DNA of 64,000 nt, from positions 169,182-233,181 of the forward strand of contig JAFSFH010000012.1 of assembly GCA_017435305.1 (NCBI GenBank), given 5' to 3'. This document shows positions 1 through 7,699 of this stretch, piece after piece. Numbering within the stretch: the stretch's first letter is position 1; every line of letters starts with the position of its first letter. Both the position numbers and the translations under genes were made by a program. The DNA is from Clostridia bacterium. GTDB lineage: Bacteria > Bacillota_A > Clostridia > Oscillospirales > Acutalibacteraceae. The notes beneath the pieces were generated by a model that was not told the origin of the DNA, made no database searches, and was given only the letters and a program-made list of their open reading frames with translations.

Positions 1-784
1 CGGTGGGCTCGTGACCGTTCTTGTGCAGCAGCTGGCTGGACACCTTCTTCACCTTATTGATGGTCTCCACCATATGCACGGGGATGCGGATGGTACGGGC
101 CTGGTCCGCGATGGCGCGGGTGATGGCCTGACGGATCCACCAGGTGGCGTAGGTGGAGAACTTAAAGCCCTTGGTATAGTCGAACTTCTCCACCGCCTTG
201 ATCAGACCCAGGTTGCCCTCCTGGATCAGATCCAGGAACTGCATACCGCGACCCACGTAGCGCTTGGCGATGGATACCACCAGACGCAGGTTGGCCTCGG
301 ACAGGCGTTTTTTGGCTGCGTCGTCGCCCTCGATGATGCGGATGGCCAGCGCGGTCTCCTCCTCGGGGGTCAGCAGCGGCACGCGACCGATCTCCTTGAG
401 GTACACCTTAACGGGGTCGTCGATGGCCACCTGCTCGGTGGGGGCGGGCTCCTCGGTCTCCTCCGGCTCCTGGTTCTCCAGATTCAGCTCCAGATTCTCC
501 AGCTCCTCGGTGACGAAATCGTCCACCACCTCGATGCTGTTGGCCTCTAACTGCTCGTACAGCTTGTCCATCTGCTCGGGATCGAAGTCGAAATGCTCCA
601 TAGCATCCATGATCTCCTGAGCGGTCAGCTTGCCCTTACTGCGACCCAGCTCCACCAGCTCGGCGACCATGGTCGTCTTATCCTTTTTGACAGGGGCATC
701 ACCCTCCGCCAGCAGAGCGTCGGCGGCGGCCTCCAGCTCCTTCTGCTCCAGCTCTTTCAGCTCCTGATTCTCTTTCTTACTCAT
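1..784 (-). CDS. rpoD: RNA polymerase primary sigma factor (partial, C-terminus outside window)
   Basis: Housekeeping sigma factor that directs core RNA polymerase to -35/-10 promoters. The 261 codons in the window hold an acidic N-terminal region (about residues 1-115), region 1.2 ([17 protein letters not shown]) and the region 2 core, with [33 protein letters not shown] and [19 protein letters not shown]; the last is the -10 recognition and melting segment. Regions 3 and 4 lie beyond base 1. The ATG at 784 follows an AAAGGATGA site. It is the last visible gene of dgt-dnaG-rpoD, 31 bp after dnaG. Identity is secure from region 2. Confidence 0.97.
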   Translation of the reverse strand, partial: MSKKENQELKELEQKELEAAADALLAEGDAPVKKDKTTMVAELVELGRSKGKLTAQEIMDAMEHFDFDPEQMDKLYEQLEANSIEVVDDFVTEELENLELNLENQEPEETEEPAPTEQVAIDDPVKVYLKEIGRVPLLTPEEETALAIRIIEGDDAAKKRLSEANLRLVVSIAKRYVGRGMQFLDLIQEGNLGLIKAVEKFDYTKGFKFSTYATWWIRQAITRAIADQARTIRIPVHMVETINKVKKVSSQLLHKNGHEPT

Positions 785-815
785 ATTGAATCATCCTTTC
801 TTTTGGATTGTTGCA

Positions 816-2573
816 TTACTTTTTCCGATTCCGCAGGGTCTCCATCATCTTGCGCAGGTCGTCGTCCGACGCGGTGGAGGGATCCTGTGCCATACGCAGA
901 GAATGCTCCTCGCGGATGATGGCGGCAAAGCGGGCTGCCTCGGTGGGGGTCACCGCCTGCTCGCTGACGTCCCGCACCATACGGGTGACGTAGGCCATAC
1001 CCGCCTCGTCATAGTCGGCGGCCAGGAAGGCCAGCTCCACCAGCAGCCCCTGACGGTGCCGCTCCAGCAGGTGGGTGTACAGCCGACGGTTGAAGTCGGT
1101 GACCATCTGCTCCGGCGCCAGGGTGGCGGCGATGGCGGGGATGTAGTCGGGGTGCAGTATCAGCGTGCCCAGCAGATTCTCCTCCGCAGCCGATGCGCGG
1201 GGGTTGTCCACCGCCTGGGGATTAACCTTTTGCAGCTCCTTTTTCTCCTGCCGCAGCAGGGTGGGCAGCTGATAGCGGGTCTCCTTTTTCTCCTTTTTGG
1301 TGCGGGCCTCCGCCACCTCCTGCAGGATGGCGTCCTTGGATACCTTCAGCAGGTCGGACAGACGTCCCGCATACAGATCCCGCTCCACGCGGCTGTCCAG
1401 CTGTGCCAGCACCTTCGCCGCCTCCTGATAATAGGCCAGCTTGCCCTCGGCGGTGTTCAGGTTGTGGTTGCGCCCGATCTCCAGCAGGCGGTGCTCCACC
1501 GCGTTGTTGGCCCGCTCCAACAGCAGCTTAAAGGCGGCGGCGCCGTTATTCTTAATAAACTCGTCGGGGTCCTTGCCGTCGGGGATGGTGACCACCCGCA
1601 CGTCCAGACCGGTGCGCCGCAGATTCTCGATAGCGCGTCGGGTGGCCTTTTGCCCCGCGCCGTCGGCGTCGAAGATCAGGTTGATGCGGTCGGCATAGCG
1701 GGCGATGAGCTGCATCTGCTCCTCGGGGAAGGAGGTACCCAGCGCCGCCACCGTATTGGTAAATCCGGCCTGATGCATGGCAATGACGTCCATATATCCC
1801 TCGCAGAGATTCAGCTCTCGACCGGTATTCTTGGCAAAATTCAGGGCAAACAGATTACGGCTCTTGGAGAACGCCAGGGTGCCCTCGGTGTTGATATACT
1901 TGGGCTTGGAGTCGTCCAGCACGCGGCCGCCGAAGCCCACCACGTTGCCGCGGATGTCGATGATGGGGATGATAACGCGATTGCGGTACACGTCGTAGAT
2001 GCCGCCGTTGCGACCGCGGGCGGCCAGGAATGCCGCGATCAGCTCCTCATCCTTAAAGCCCTTTTCCCGCAAGCGGGTCAGCAGATAGTCCCAGCTCTGG
2101 GGGGCAAAGCCCAAGCCGAAGTGCTTAATGGTGGCGTCGGTATAGCCGCGGCGGTGGTAATACTCCAGCGCCACCTGCCCCTCCGGGCGGTACAGGGCGG
2201 CGTGGAAGATGCGGGCGGCCTCACGGTTGGCCTCCAGTATCCGCATACGCAGGCGGGATACCTGATCGTTCTCGCGGCTCTGCTCCGGCATCTTCATGCC
2301 GCAGCGATCCGCCAGGTGCCGCACCGCGTCCATATAATCCAGATTCTGTATCCGCTTAACGAAGGTGATCACGTCACCGCCCGCTCCACAGCCGAAGCAA
2401 TAGAAGGAGTTGGTCTCGGGATACAGGTTAAAGGAGGCGGTCTTTTCTCCGTGGAAGGGGCACAGACCCACCAGGTTGCGCCCGCGGCGCTTAAACGCCA
2501 CGTACTCGGACGCCACCGATTCAATATCGTTCTTTGACAGCAATTCCTGTATGAAACTATCCGGCAGTGCCAT
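816..2573 (-). CDS. dnaG: DNA primase
   Basis: Synthesises RNA primers for lagging-strand replication together with the DnaB helicase. The 585-residue protein starts with a CHC2 zinc finger (C38, H41, C59, C62), followed by the catalytic core with the YRNRVIIPI...GFGGR segment and a Toprim domain showing NLCEGYMDV and the acidic IFDADGAG motif. The C-terminal helicase-binding part is poorly conserved, as is usual. Length fits the family. It lies between dgt and rpoD in the classic macromolecular synthesis operon. AGGCGG precedes the ATG. Confidence 0.97.
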   Translation of the reverse strand: MALPDSFIQELLSKNDIESVASEYVAFKRRGRNLVGLCPFHGEKTASFNLYPETNSFYCFGCGAGGDVITFVKRIQNLDYMDAVRHLADRCGMKMPEQSRENDQVSRLRMRILEANREAARIFHAALYRPEGQVALEYYHRRGYTDATIKHFGLGFAPQSWDYLLTRLREKGFKDEELIAAFLAARGRNGGIYDVYRNRVIIPIIDIRGNVVGFGGRVLDDSKPKYINTEGTLAFSKSRNLFALNFAKNTGRELNLCEGYMDVIAMHQAGFTNTVAALGTSFPEEQMQLIARYADRINLIFDADGAGQKATRRAIENLRRTGLDVRVVTIPDGKDPDEFIKNNGAAAFKLLLERANNAVEHRLLEIGRNHNLNTAEGKLAYYQEAAKVLAQLDSRVERDLYAGRLSDLLKVSKDAILQEVAEARTKKEKKETRYQLPTLLRQEKKELQKVNPQAVDNPRASAAEENLLGTLILHPDYIPAIAATLAPEQMVTDFNRRLYTHLLERHRQGLLVELAFLAADYDEAGMAYVTRMVRDVSEQAVTPTEAARFAAIIREEHSLRMAQDPSTASDDDLRKMMETLRNRKK

Positions 2574-2621
2574 ATTACCGCCTCCTTTCGTTGTGTTTTC
2601 CGTATATTATTTACAAGTATT

Positions 2622-2783
2622 GTAACTGCTGATGAACGTGTGTTGCTGTTATCCGCGAGATGTTTTTGAAGTCAGAAGTGCGAAAAAGCGCAGGCAATAC
2701 TGTATGTATTGCCGAGCGTTTTAAGCGCTTTTGGCACAAAAACAGCCGTGGAGAATAGTGACTAAACGTGAATCAGTAGTTAC
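2622..2783 (+). repeat. About 162-bp TIR element, copy 1
   Basis: Non-coding element bounded by imperfect terminal inverted repeats (2622-2640 and 2765-2783, outer core GTAACT-CTGAT). A central hairpin has stem GGCAATAC/GTATTGCC (2693-2700, 2706-2713) and a 5-nt loop. The reverse complement of 14480-14640 aligns along the whole length, with shared blocks AAAAAGCGCAGG, CCGAGC and GAGAAT-GTGAC. The right end overlaps the last codons of dgt. No transposase, ORF or clear target-site duplication is visible. It lies inside the dgt-dnaG transcription unit. Confidence 0.85.
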
Positions 2784-3789
2784 CCTTCATTGCCCAGCTG
2801 CGGGGGACAAACAATTCGTGGTAGGTTTCCAGAGCAAAATTGTCGGTCATACCCGCCACGTAATCGCATACGGCACGGTCGGTGCCGTCCCGTCCGCGGA
2901 TGAGGGCGTATTCCTCCGGCAGTTTGTCCGGATTCTTCATAAAATACTCGAACAGGGCGGACACAATGCCGTCCACCTTGCTCTCCTCCACCTTGGCTTC
3001 GGAGTCCAGATACAGGTAATCGTACATAAAGGTGTGCAGATCCCAGAAATAGGGCTCGATGGCAGGATCCATCGCCACCGTACCCTCGCCGCTGGCCGAG
3101 ATCATCGCCCGTACCAGCGTGTCAATGCGGTTGGAGGTGCTGTCACCCAGATGCAGGTGCAATTCCAGCGGGATGTCCTCCTCCTTCAGTACACCGGCGC
3201 GGATGGCGTCGTCCATATCGTGGTTAACGTAGGCGATCTTATCCGCCCAGCGGACGATGCGCCCCTCCAGCGTGGCGGCCTCCTCACCTTTGGTGTGGTG
3301 GTAGATGCCGTCCCGCACCTCCCAGGTCAGGTTAAGCCCCCGACCGTTCTTCTCCAGATGCTCCACCACGCGGGTGCTCTGCTCATAGTGGCGGAATCCG
3401 CCCTCCACACACTTATCCAGACACCGCTCGCCGGCGTGTCCGAAGGGGGTGTGTCCCAGATCGTGAGCCAGGGCGATGGCCTCGGTCAGATCCTCATTGA
3501 GCCGCAGGGCGCGGGCGATGGTGCGGGCGATCTGCGCCACCTCCAGCGTGTGGGTCAGGCGGGTGCGGTAGTGATCCCCCTCCGGCGCCAGAAACACCTG
3601 GGTCTTATGCTTGAGTCGGCGGAAGGATTTGCAGTGCAGCACGCGGTCCCGATCCCGCTGATAGGCGGTGCGGAAATCCTCGTCCTTCTCCTCGCGGTCG
3701 CGGCCGCGGGTGCTGTCGGAAAAGGCGGCGTAGGGAGAGAGAATCTGTCGCTCCACCTGCGTCCACAGCGTCCGATCCAACTGTGCCAT
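2773..3789 (-). CDS. dgt: Deoxyguanosinetriphosphate triphosphohydrolase (dGTPase, HD domain)
   Basis: HD-superfamily hydrolase that cleaves dNTPs to nucleoside and triphosphate; in Clostridia this gene usually sits just upstream of dnaG, as here. The HD signature is visible as RTRLTHTLEVAQIA and LAHDLGHTPFGHAGE, with metal-binding His80, His109 and Asp110 in this numbering. Two in-frame ATGs exist; the one at 3789 has GGAGG seven bases upstream, while the ATG at 3795 abuts the site. That gives 338 residues. The final Asn-Tyr-stop codons lie inside the terminal repeat of the 162-bp element, so the C-terminus may have been remodelled by it. Confidence 0.95.
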   Translation of the reverse strand: MAQLDRTLWTQVERQILSPYAAFSDSTRGRDREEKDEDFRTAYQRDRDRVLHCKSFRRLKHKTQVFLAPEGDHYRTRLTHTLEVAQIARTIARALRLNEDLTEAIALAHDLGHTPFGHAGERCLDKCVEGGFRHYEQSTRVVEHLEKNGRGLNLTWEVRDGIYHHTKGEEAATLEGRIVRWADKIAYVNHDMDDAIRAGVLKEEDIPLELHLHLGDSTSNRIDTLVRAMISASGEGTVAMDPAIEPYFWDLHTFMYDYLYLDSEAKVEESKVDGIVSALFEYFMKNPDKLPEEYALIRGRDGTDRAVCDYVAGMTDNFALETYHELFVPRSWAMKGNY

Positions 3790-3877
3790 ATCCATTCCTC
3801 CGTTCTTTTTTGTCCTTTTATATAGTTATACGCGAAAAAAATCAAAAATCCTTTATTATTTACAAAAAAACCGAAAT

Positions 3878-4516
3878 TTATCTCTCCACGGGATAGGGTG
3901 CAAAGCTCTCTCCGGTGAAGGAGGCGGTCAACCGCCCGTTGCTGCGGTCGGTGAGGGTGGCCTCCAGATGCCCCCTCCCCTCCTGTGGGATGGAGAAGGA
4001 AACGGTCACCGCCTCGCCGAAGTCGGCGCCGGTGACGGTGGCGCCCTCCTCCGCCAGCAGAGCGGGGATCCAGCCGTACTGACCGTAGTCGCACACGATC
4101 TCCCCCTGCAGGCACAGGCGCATCTCCACCACGCCGGCGGCGTCCACCGCGATCTTGGCGCCGTGGGAATAGGCGCGCACCAGACCGCCGCCCCCCAGCA
4201 GAATACCGCCGAAATAGCGGGTCACCACCACCGCGCAGTCGGTGAGTCCCTCCTTGCGCAGTACGTCCAGCACGGGGATGCCCGCCGTGCCCTGGGGCTC
4301 TCCGTCATCCGAAAAGCGGCACAGGTTGCCCCCCTCCAGCACGTAGGCGTAGACGTTGTGCTTGGCGTCCCAGAACTCCTTCTGCTTCGCCTTAATAAAG
4401 GCCTGAGCCTCCTCCTCGGTGGTAACCGGCTGTATGGCTCCGATGAAGCGGGAGCGTTTTTCGGTAAATTCGTCCACCGCCGCCTTGGCTACGGTGAGAT
4501 AGTTCTTATCCGCCAT
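3878..4516 (-). CDS. YigZ/IMPACT family protein
   Basis: A 212-residue member of the UPF0029/IMPACT (YigZ, YvyE) family, whose members are linked to translation regulation but whose bacterial role is unsettled. Family signatures are KRSRFIGAIQPVTTEEEAQAF, the DDGEPQGTAGIPVL segment and TRYFGGILLGGGGLVRAYSHGA. The second half is the usual EF-G domain V-like fold. AGGAGG lies seven bases upstream of the ATG at 4516, which I prefer over longer readings that run into the rpmE terminator. It follows rpmE in the same direction but behind that terminator. Confidence 0.9.
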   Translation of the reverse strand: MADKNYLTVAKAAVDEFTEKRSRFIGAIQPVTTEEEAQAFIKAKQKEFWDAKHNVYAYVLEGGNLCRFSDDGEPQGTAGIPVLDVLRKEGLTDCAVVVTRYFGGILLGGGGLVRAYSHGAKIAVDAAGVVEMRLCLQGEIVCDYGQYGWIPALLAEEGATVTGADFGEAVTVSFSIPQEGRGHLEATLTDRSNGRLTASFTGESFAPYPVER

Positions 4517-4534
4517 AGGGACACCTCCTATCGT

Positions 4535-4573
4535 AAAAAGCAAATGGCAGTGCGCACATCTGCACGCACTGCC
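4535..4573 (-). terminator. rpmE terminator
   Basis: Inverted repeat GGCAGTGCG/CGCACTGCC (4546-4573) followed on the minus strand by an interrupted T-rich stretch at 4535-4545, between the rpmE stop and the YigZ-family start. Confidence 0.7.
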
Positions 4574-4587
4574 ACCATAAGTCAAAC

Positions 4588-4791
4588 TTATTTGCCCAGA
4601 CCGAAACGCTTGTTAAAGCGGTCCACACGGCCGCCGGCATCGTTCAGCTTCTGCTTACCGGTGAAGAAGGGATGGCACTTGGAACAAATTTCCACGCGGA
4701 TGTCCTTCTTGGTGGAGCCGGTAGCGATCACATTACCGCAGGCGCAGGTGATGGTGGTCTGCTCGTAATTGGGATGGATGCTCTCCTTCAT
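4588..4791 (-). CDS. rpmE: 50S ribosomal protein L31 (zinc-binding type)
   Basis: A 67-residue ribosomal protein of the large subunit. It begins [20 protein letters not shown], with the zinc ligands C16, C18, C36 and C39 (CxC...CxxC), so this is the zinc-retaining C+ form that can be replaced by a C- paralogue during zinc starvation. It ends with the conserved FNKRFGL motif. The ATG at 4791 is preceded by GAGGTGACA. It has its own promoter and terminator and is monocistronic. Confidence 0.97.
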   Translation of the reverse strand: MKESIHPNYEQTTITCACGNVIATGSTKKDIRVEICSKCHPFFTGKQKLNDAGGRVDRFNKRFGLGK

Positions 4792-4831
4792 TCTTGTCAC
4801 CTCTTTCGGGAATTCATAGATTAACGGATAG

Positions 4832-4860
4832 ACTATACCACATTCCGCCGAAAAATGCAA
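4832..4860 (-). promoter_or_regulatory. rpmE promoter
   Basis: On the minus strand, -35 TTGCAT (4860-4855), 17-bp spacer and -10 TATAGT (4837-4832), about 40 bp before the rpmE start. Confidence 0.75.
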
Positions 4861-4892
4861 GGGTTTTTTTACTTTTTCCGCATATTCCCTGC

Positions 4893-4928
4893 AAAAAACC
4901 GCCGACAGCGGACTGTCGGCGGTTTTCA
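4893..4928 (-). terminator. secF terminator
   Basis: Stem AAAACCGCCGACAG/CTGTCGGCGGTTTT with a short loop, followed on the minus strand by a T run. It is immediately downstream of the secF stop. Confidence 0.9.
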
Positions 4929-4943
4929 AACGGGAAAATCGGC

Positions 4944-5858
4944 TTATTTCTTCTTGGCGGCCTTCTTCTCCTTGGCGTCCATCCAGCGGACCCAGATGGG
5001 ACCGGACAGGAACAGAGAGGAGTAAGAACCGGAAATAGAGCCCAGCAGCATCGGCAGAGCGAAGCTGATGATGGAATCCACGTGCATCACCAGAGCGACC
5101 ACCAGCACCGCCAGAATCGCCAGACAGGTGGTGGCGGTGGTGATGATGGTACGGCGCAGCACGTGATGCAGGGAATCGTTGACCACGGTGGTCAGCGGTG
5201 CATCGCTGCGGCGGCGCATGGTACGGATGCGGTCGAAAATAACGATGGTATCGTTCAGAGAGTAACCCAGAATGGTCAGCATAACCGCCACGAAGTTATC
5301 GTTCAGTTCAATGCCGAAGATCACGAAGGTGAAGTACACGATCAGCAGGTCGTGGACCAGGGCGATCAGCGCGGACACGGCAGCGGGGATACCACCGATC
5401 TTACGGAAGCGGAAGCCCACGTAAATGACCAGCAGGATAGCGGCCAGGCCCAGTGCCAGCAGGCAGCGCAGCAGGAACTTGGTACCCATAGAGGCGGACA
5501 GGGTGTTGGAGGAGAAGACCTCCAGCTTGCTGTCCTTAAAGTTCTTATCCAGATCCTTATCCAGAGCATCCTTCTGCTCGGTGGAAACCTCGCCGGGCAG
5601 CTTGATGGTAACCACGTCGGTATTGTTGACCTCATCAAAGCTCAGGGAAGCATCCTTGCCCAGGTGCTTCTGAGCGGCCTTGGTCATACCGTCCAGATCG
5701 GGAGCCTCCTCATAGCTGTAGCGGATCAGCGTACCGCCCTTAAAGGAGATGTCCATCTGAGTGCCGAAGATCACGTTGAACACGACACCGATGAGCATAA
5801 TGGCCAGAGAAATGATCAGCGCCTTTTTGAGGTTGGCTACGAAATTATAGTTTTTCAT
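4944..5858 (-). CDS. secF: Protein translocase subunit SecF
   Basis: Membrane subunit of SecDF, which uses the proton motive force to assist SecYEG export. It has 304 residues: TM1 near the N-terminus ([14 protein letters not shown]), an external domain (about 35-135) with the [12 protein letters not shown] motif, and five more membrane segments. The diagnostic [15 protein letters not shown] lies between TM4 and TM5. The tail is lysine-rich and cytoplasmic. The start codon overlaps the secD stop by one base, implying translational coupling. Confidence 0.97.
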   Translation of the reverse strand: MKNYNFVANLKKALIISLAIMLIGVVFNVIFGTQMDISFKGGTLIRYSYEEAPDLDGMTKAAQKHLGKDASLSFDEVNNTDVVTIKLPGEVSTEQKDALDKDLDKNFKDSKLEVFSSNTLSASMGTKFLLRCLLALGLAAILLVIYVGFRFRKIGGIPAAVSALIALVHDLLIVYFTFVIFGIELNDNFVAVMLTILGYSLNDTIVIFDRIRTMRRRSDAPLTTVVNDSLHHVLRRTIITTATTCLAILAVLVVALVMHVDSIISFALPMLLGSISGSYSSLFLSGPIWVRWMDAKEKKAAKKK

Positions 5859-7240
5859 CAGCGCTCACCTCCATAGAACCAGGGATTGCGGAAGATCTTC
5901 AGACGGGAGACGGAACGCAGCATAATGCGGGTCAGCCACATACCCATCACGAAGTTGGTGATCACACCGATCAGCAGGGTGTAGCCGAAGGAGTACACAG
6001 AGCCGGTGGTGGACACGGGCAGCCAGCTGAACAGCCAGCCGAAGATGCCGTCGGCGGAGCCGAACACGCCCATCAGAACGGCGGCTACGATCAACACGGT
6101 GATGTTACCGTCAAAGATGGCCCAGAAGGAATTCTTAGAGCCGGAGCGGATGGCGCCGTCAATGGTCTTACCGGCGCGCAGCTCGTCACGAACAGCCTCG
6201 GCGGTGATAACGTTACAGTCCACACCGATACCGATGGACAGGATCAGACCGGCCACACCGGGCAGGGTCATGGTGAAGCTGTCGAACACGCCGAAATAGC
6301 CGGACAGGCAGGCGATGGTCAGAGACATCTGACCGCACAGGGCGATGGCAGCCACCACGCCGGGCAGACGGTAGATGACGATCATCATCACGCACACGGC
6401 GATCATCGCAATGATGCCGGCGATGCCCATGGCGGACAGGGCGTTGCTACCCATGGTGGGAGAGATGGAGCCCAAGCTCTTGGCCTCGATCTCAAAGGGC
6501 AGAGCACCGGAGGTGATCAGGTCAGCCAGCTCCTTGGCCTCCTCGTAGGTGGCGGAGCCGGTGATCACCGCCTCACCGTTCTCAATGTGATTGTTAACGG
6601 TGGGGTTGGAGATCATCTGATCGTCCAGCCAGATGGAGATGGTCCCCTTGTTGGCGGCCTGCTGCTTGGTGGCGGAGGAGAAGGCGGACTTGCCGGAATC
6701 CTTCAGGTCCAGAGCCACCACGTACTCATACTGCTGGGTGGTCTCGTCCACGATCTGATACATGGCCTCGGCAGACTCTACGTCGTTGCCGTCCAGCACC
6801 AGCTTACCGGTGGGCTTACCCTCGTCGTCGGTCTCGGAGCCGATATAGAACGCCAGCATGGCGGTCTGACCGATCTCCTTGACAGCCTCTTCGGGAGTCT
6901 CGGTGGTGCTGGCCCAGGGGAACCGGACGATAACCTGGTTATTCGCCGGATCGGTATAGGCCTCATAGTCGGTAATGTTTTTGCTGACCATACGCTGCTC
7001 GATGATGGTTTTCACCGCATCCAGCTGCTCGTCGGTCGGATCGACATTCTCATCAACAGGGCCGAAGACCACGTCCACACCACCCTGGATGTCGATACCC
7101 CAACGGATATCGGACACACCGCGGATGACGGTGTCCGTGCGGTCGCCAAAGCGCGTGTACACACCGAAGATAGCGGTGAAGGACAGCGCAAAGATCAATA
7201 CGGCCACAACGAAGAATGCCCACTTAGGCGTACGCTTCAT
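5858..7240 (-). CDS. secD: Protein translocase subunit SecD
   Basis: SecDF partner subunit of 460 residues: TM1 at about 10-28, the P1 periplasmic-type domain beginning WGIDIQGGVDVVFGP, then TM2-6 with the SGALPFEIE loop, GIGVDCNVITAEAVRDE and GSKNSFWAIFDGNITVL, all typical of SecD. It is shorter than proteobacterial SecD because the P1 region is compact, as in other Firmicutes. GGAGGTCA precedes the ATG. It is first in the secDF operon. Confidence 0.97.
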   Translation of the reverse strand: MKRTPKWAFFVVAVLIFALSFTAIFGVYTRFGDRTDTVIRGVSDIRWGIDIQGGVDVVFGPVDENVDPTDEQLDAVKTIIEQRMVSKNITDYEAYTDPANNQVIVRFPWASTTETPEEAVKEIGQTAMLAFYIGSETDDEGKPTGKLVLDGNDVESAEAMYQIVDETTQQYEYVVALDLKDSGKSAFSSATKQQAANKGTISIWLDDQMISNPTVNNHIENGEAVITGSATYEEAKELADLITSGALPFEIEAKSLGSISPTMGSNALSAMGIAGIIAMIAVCVMMIVIYRLPGVVAAIALCGQMSLTIACLSGYFGVFDSFTMTLPGVAGLILSIGIGVDCNVITAEAVRDELRAGKTIDGAIRSGSKNSFWAIFDGNITVLIVAAVLMGVFGSADGIFGWLFSWLPVSTTGSVYSFGYTLLIGVITNFVMGMWLTRIMLRSVSRLKIFRNPWFYGGER

Positions 7241-7296
7241 AGTGAAATGACCTCCTGTTTCCTTTTACAACCTAAAAATAGTTGCACTACTGGCCT

Positions 7297-7325
7297 ATTA
7301 TACTAAATAAGACAGAAAAAGTCAA
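7297..7325 (-). promoter_or_regulatory. secDF promoter
   Basis: Minus-strand -35 TTGACT (7325-7320), 17-bp spacer, -10 TATAAT (7302-7297), about 57 bp before the secD start. Confidence 0.85.
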
Positions 7326-7444
7326 TGAAAAGAATAGAATATATGTATAAATATTTAAAGGGATTTTGCAAAATCATCACCGGACGGTTTGCACAGCATC
7401 CCAAAGTCTTTTTCCGACCGGACTTATACTGCCGCTGTTTTCTC

Positions 7445-7596
7445 GGCCCCCTCTGACGAGGGGGCTGTCAGCCGAATGGCTGACTGGGGGAGAGATCCAA
7501 TTAAATATATCCTTTCTTTGTTTCTTCCCTTCCCTATTCTCTCCCTTCGTCAAAAATCAGAGATTTTTGCCACCTCCCTCATCAGAGGGAGGCAAG
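7445..7596 (+). repeat. Variable-hairpin intergenic cassette 1
   Basis: Most of the 459-bp gap between secD and the aminotransferase. Two outward arms form an imperfect palindrome: CCCTCTGACGAGGGGG next to a hairpin TCAGCC-gaat-GGCTGA (7468-7483), then GGGGGAGAGAT; a spacer; then CTCTCCC, a hairpin AAAAATC-aga-GATTTTT (7552-7568) and CCTCCCTCATCAGAGGGAGG. Related cassettes at 36955 and elsewhere keep the flanks but carry different hairpins. No ORF is plausible here. Confidence 0.8.
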
Positions 7597-7659
7597 CCGC
7601 TGCGGCGGGAACGGACTTTTGGACTCACCCGCACTGCGGGTGGCTTCTTTCGATAAAAG

Positions 7660-7689
7660 GAAAAAGCCGAGGCGGTTGCCTCGGCTTTT
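7660..7689 (-). terminator. Aminotransferase terminator
   Basis: Stem AAAGCCGAGGC/GCCTCGGCTTT with GGTT loop and a T run on the minus strand, just after the gene stop. Confidence 0.9.
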
Positions 7690-7699
7690 ACGCGGTTAA

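Noticed and set aside
2622..2783. Ordinary rho-independent terminator between dgt and dnaG
   Set aside because: The central hairpin is not followed by a T run on the minus strand, and the whole 162-bp segment has a homologue at 14480-14640 with matching ends.
4798..4929. Longer L31 protein starting at 4929
   Set aside because: The extra residues read through the rpmE promoter and have no counterpart in L31; MKESIHP at 4791 is the family start.
7445..7596. CRISPR-like array
   Set aside because: The hairpins recur in dispersed cassettes rather than as regularly spaced direct repeats with unique spacers, and no cas gene is present in the window.
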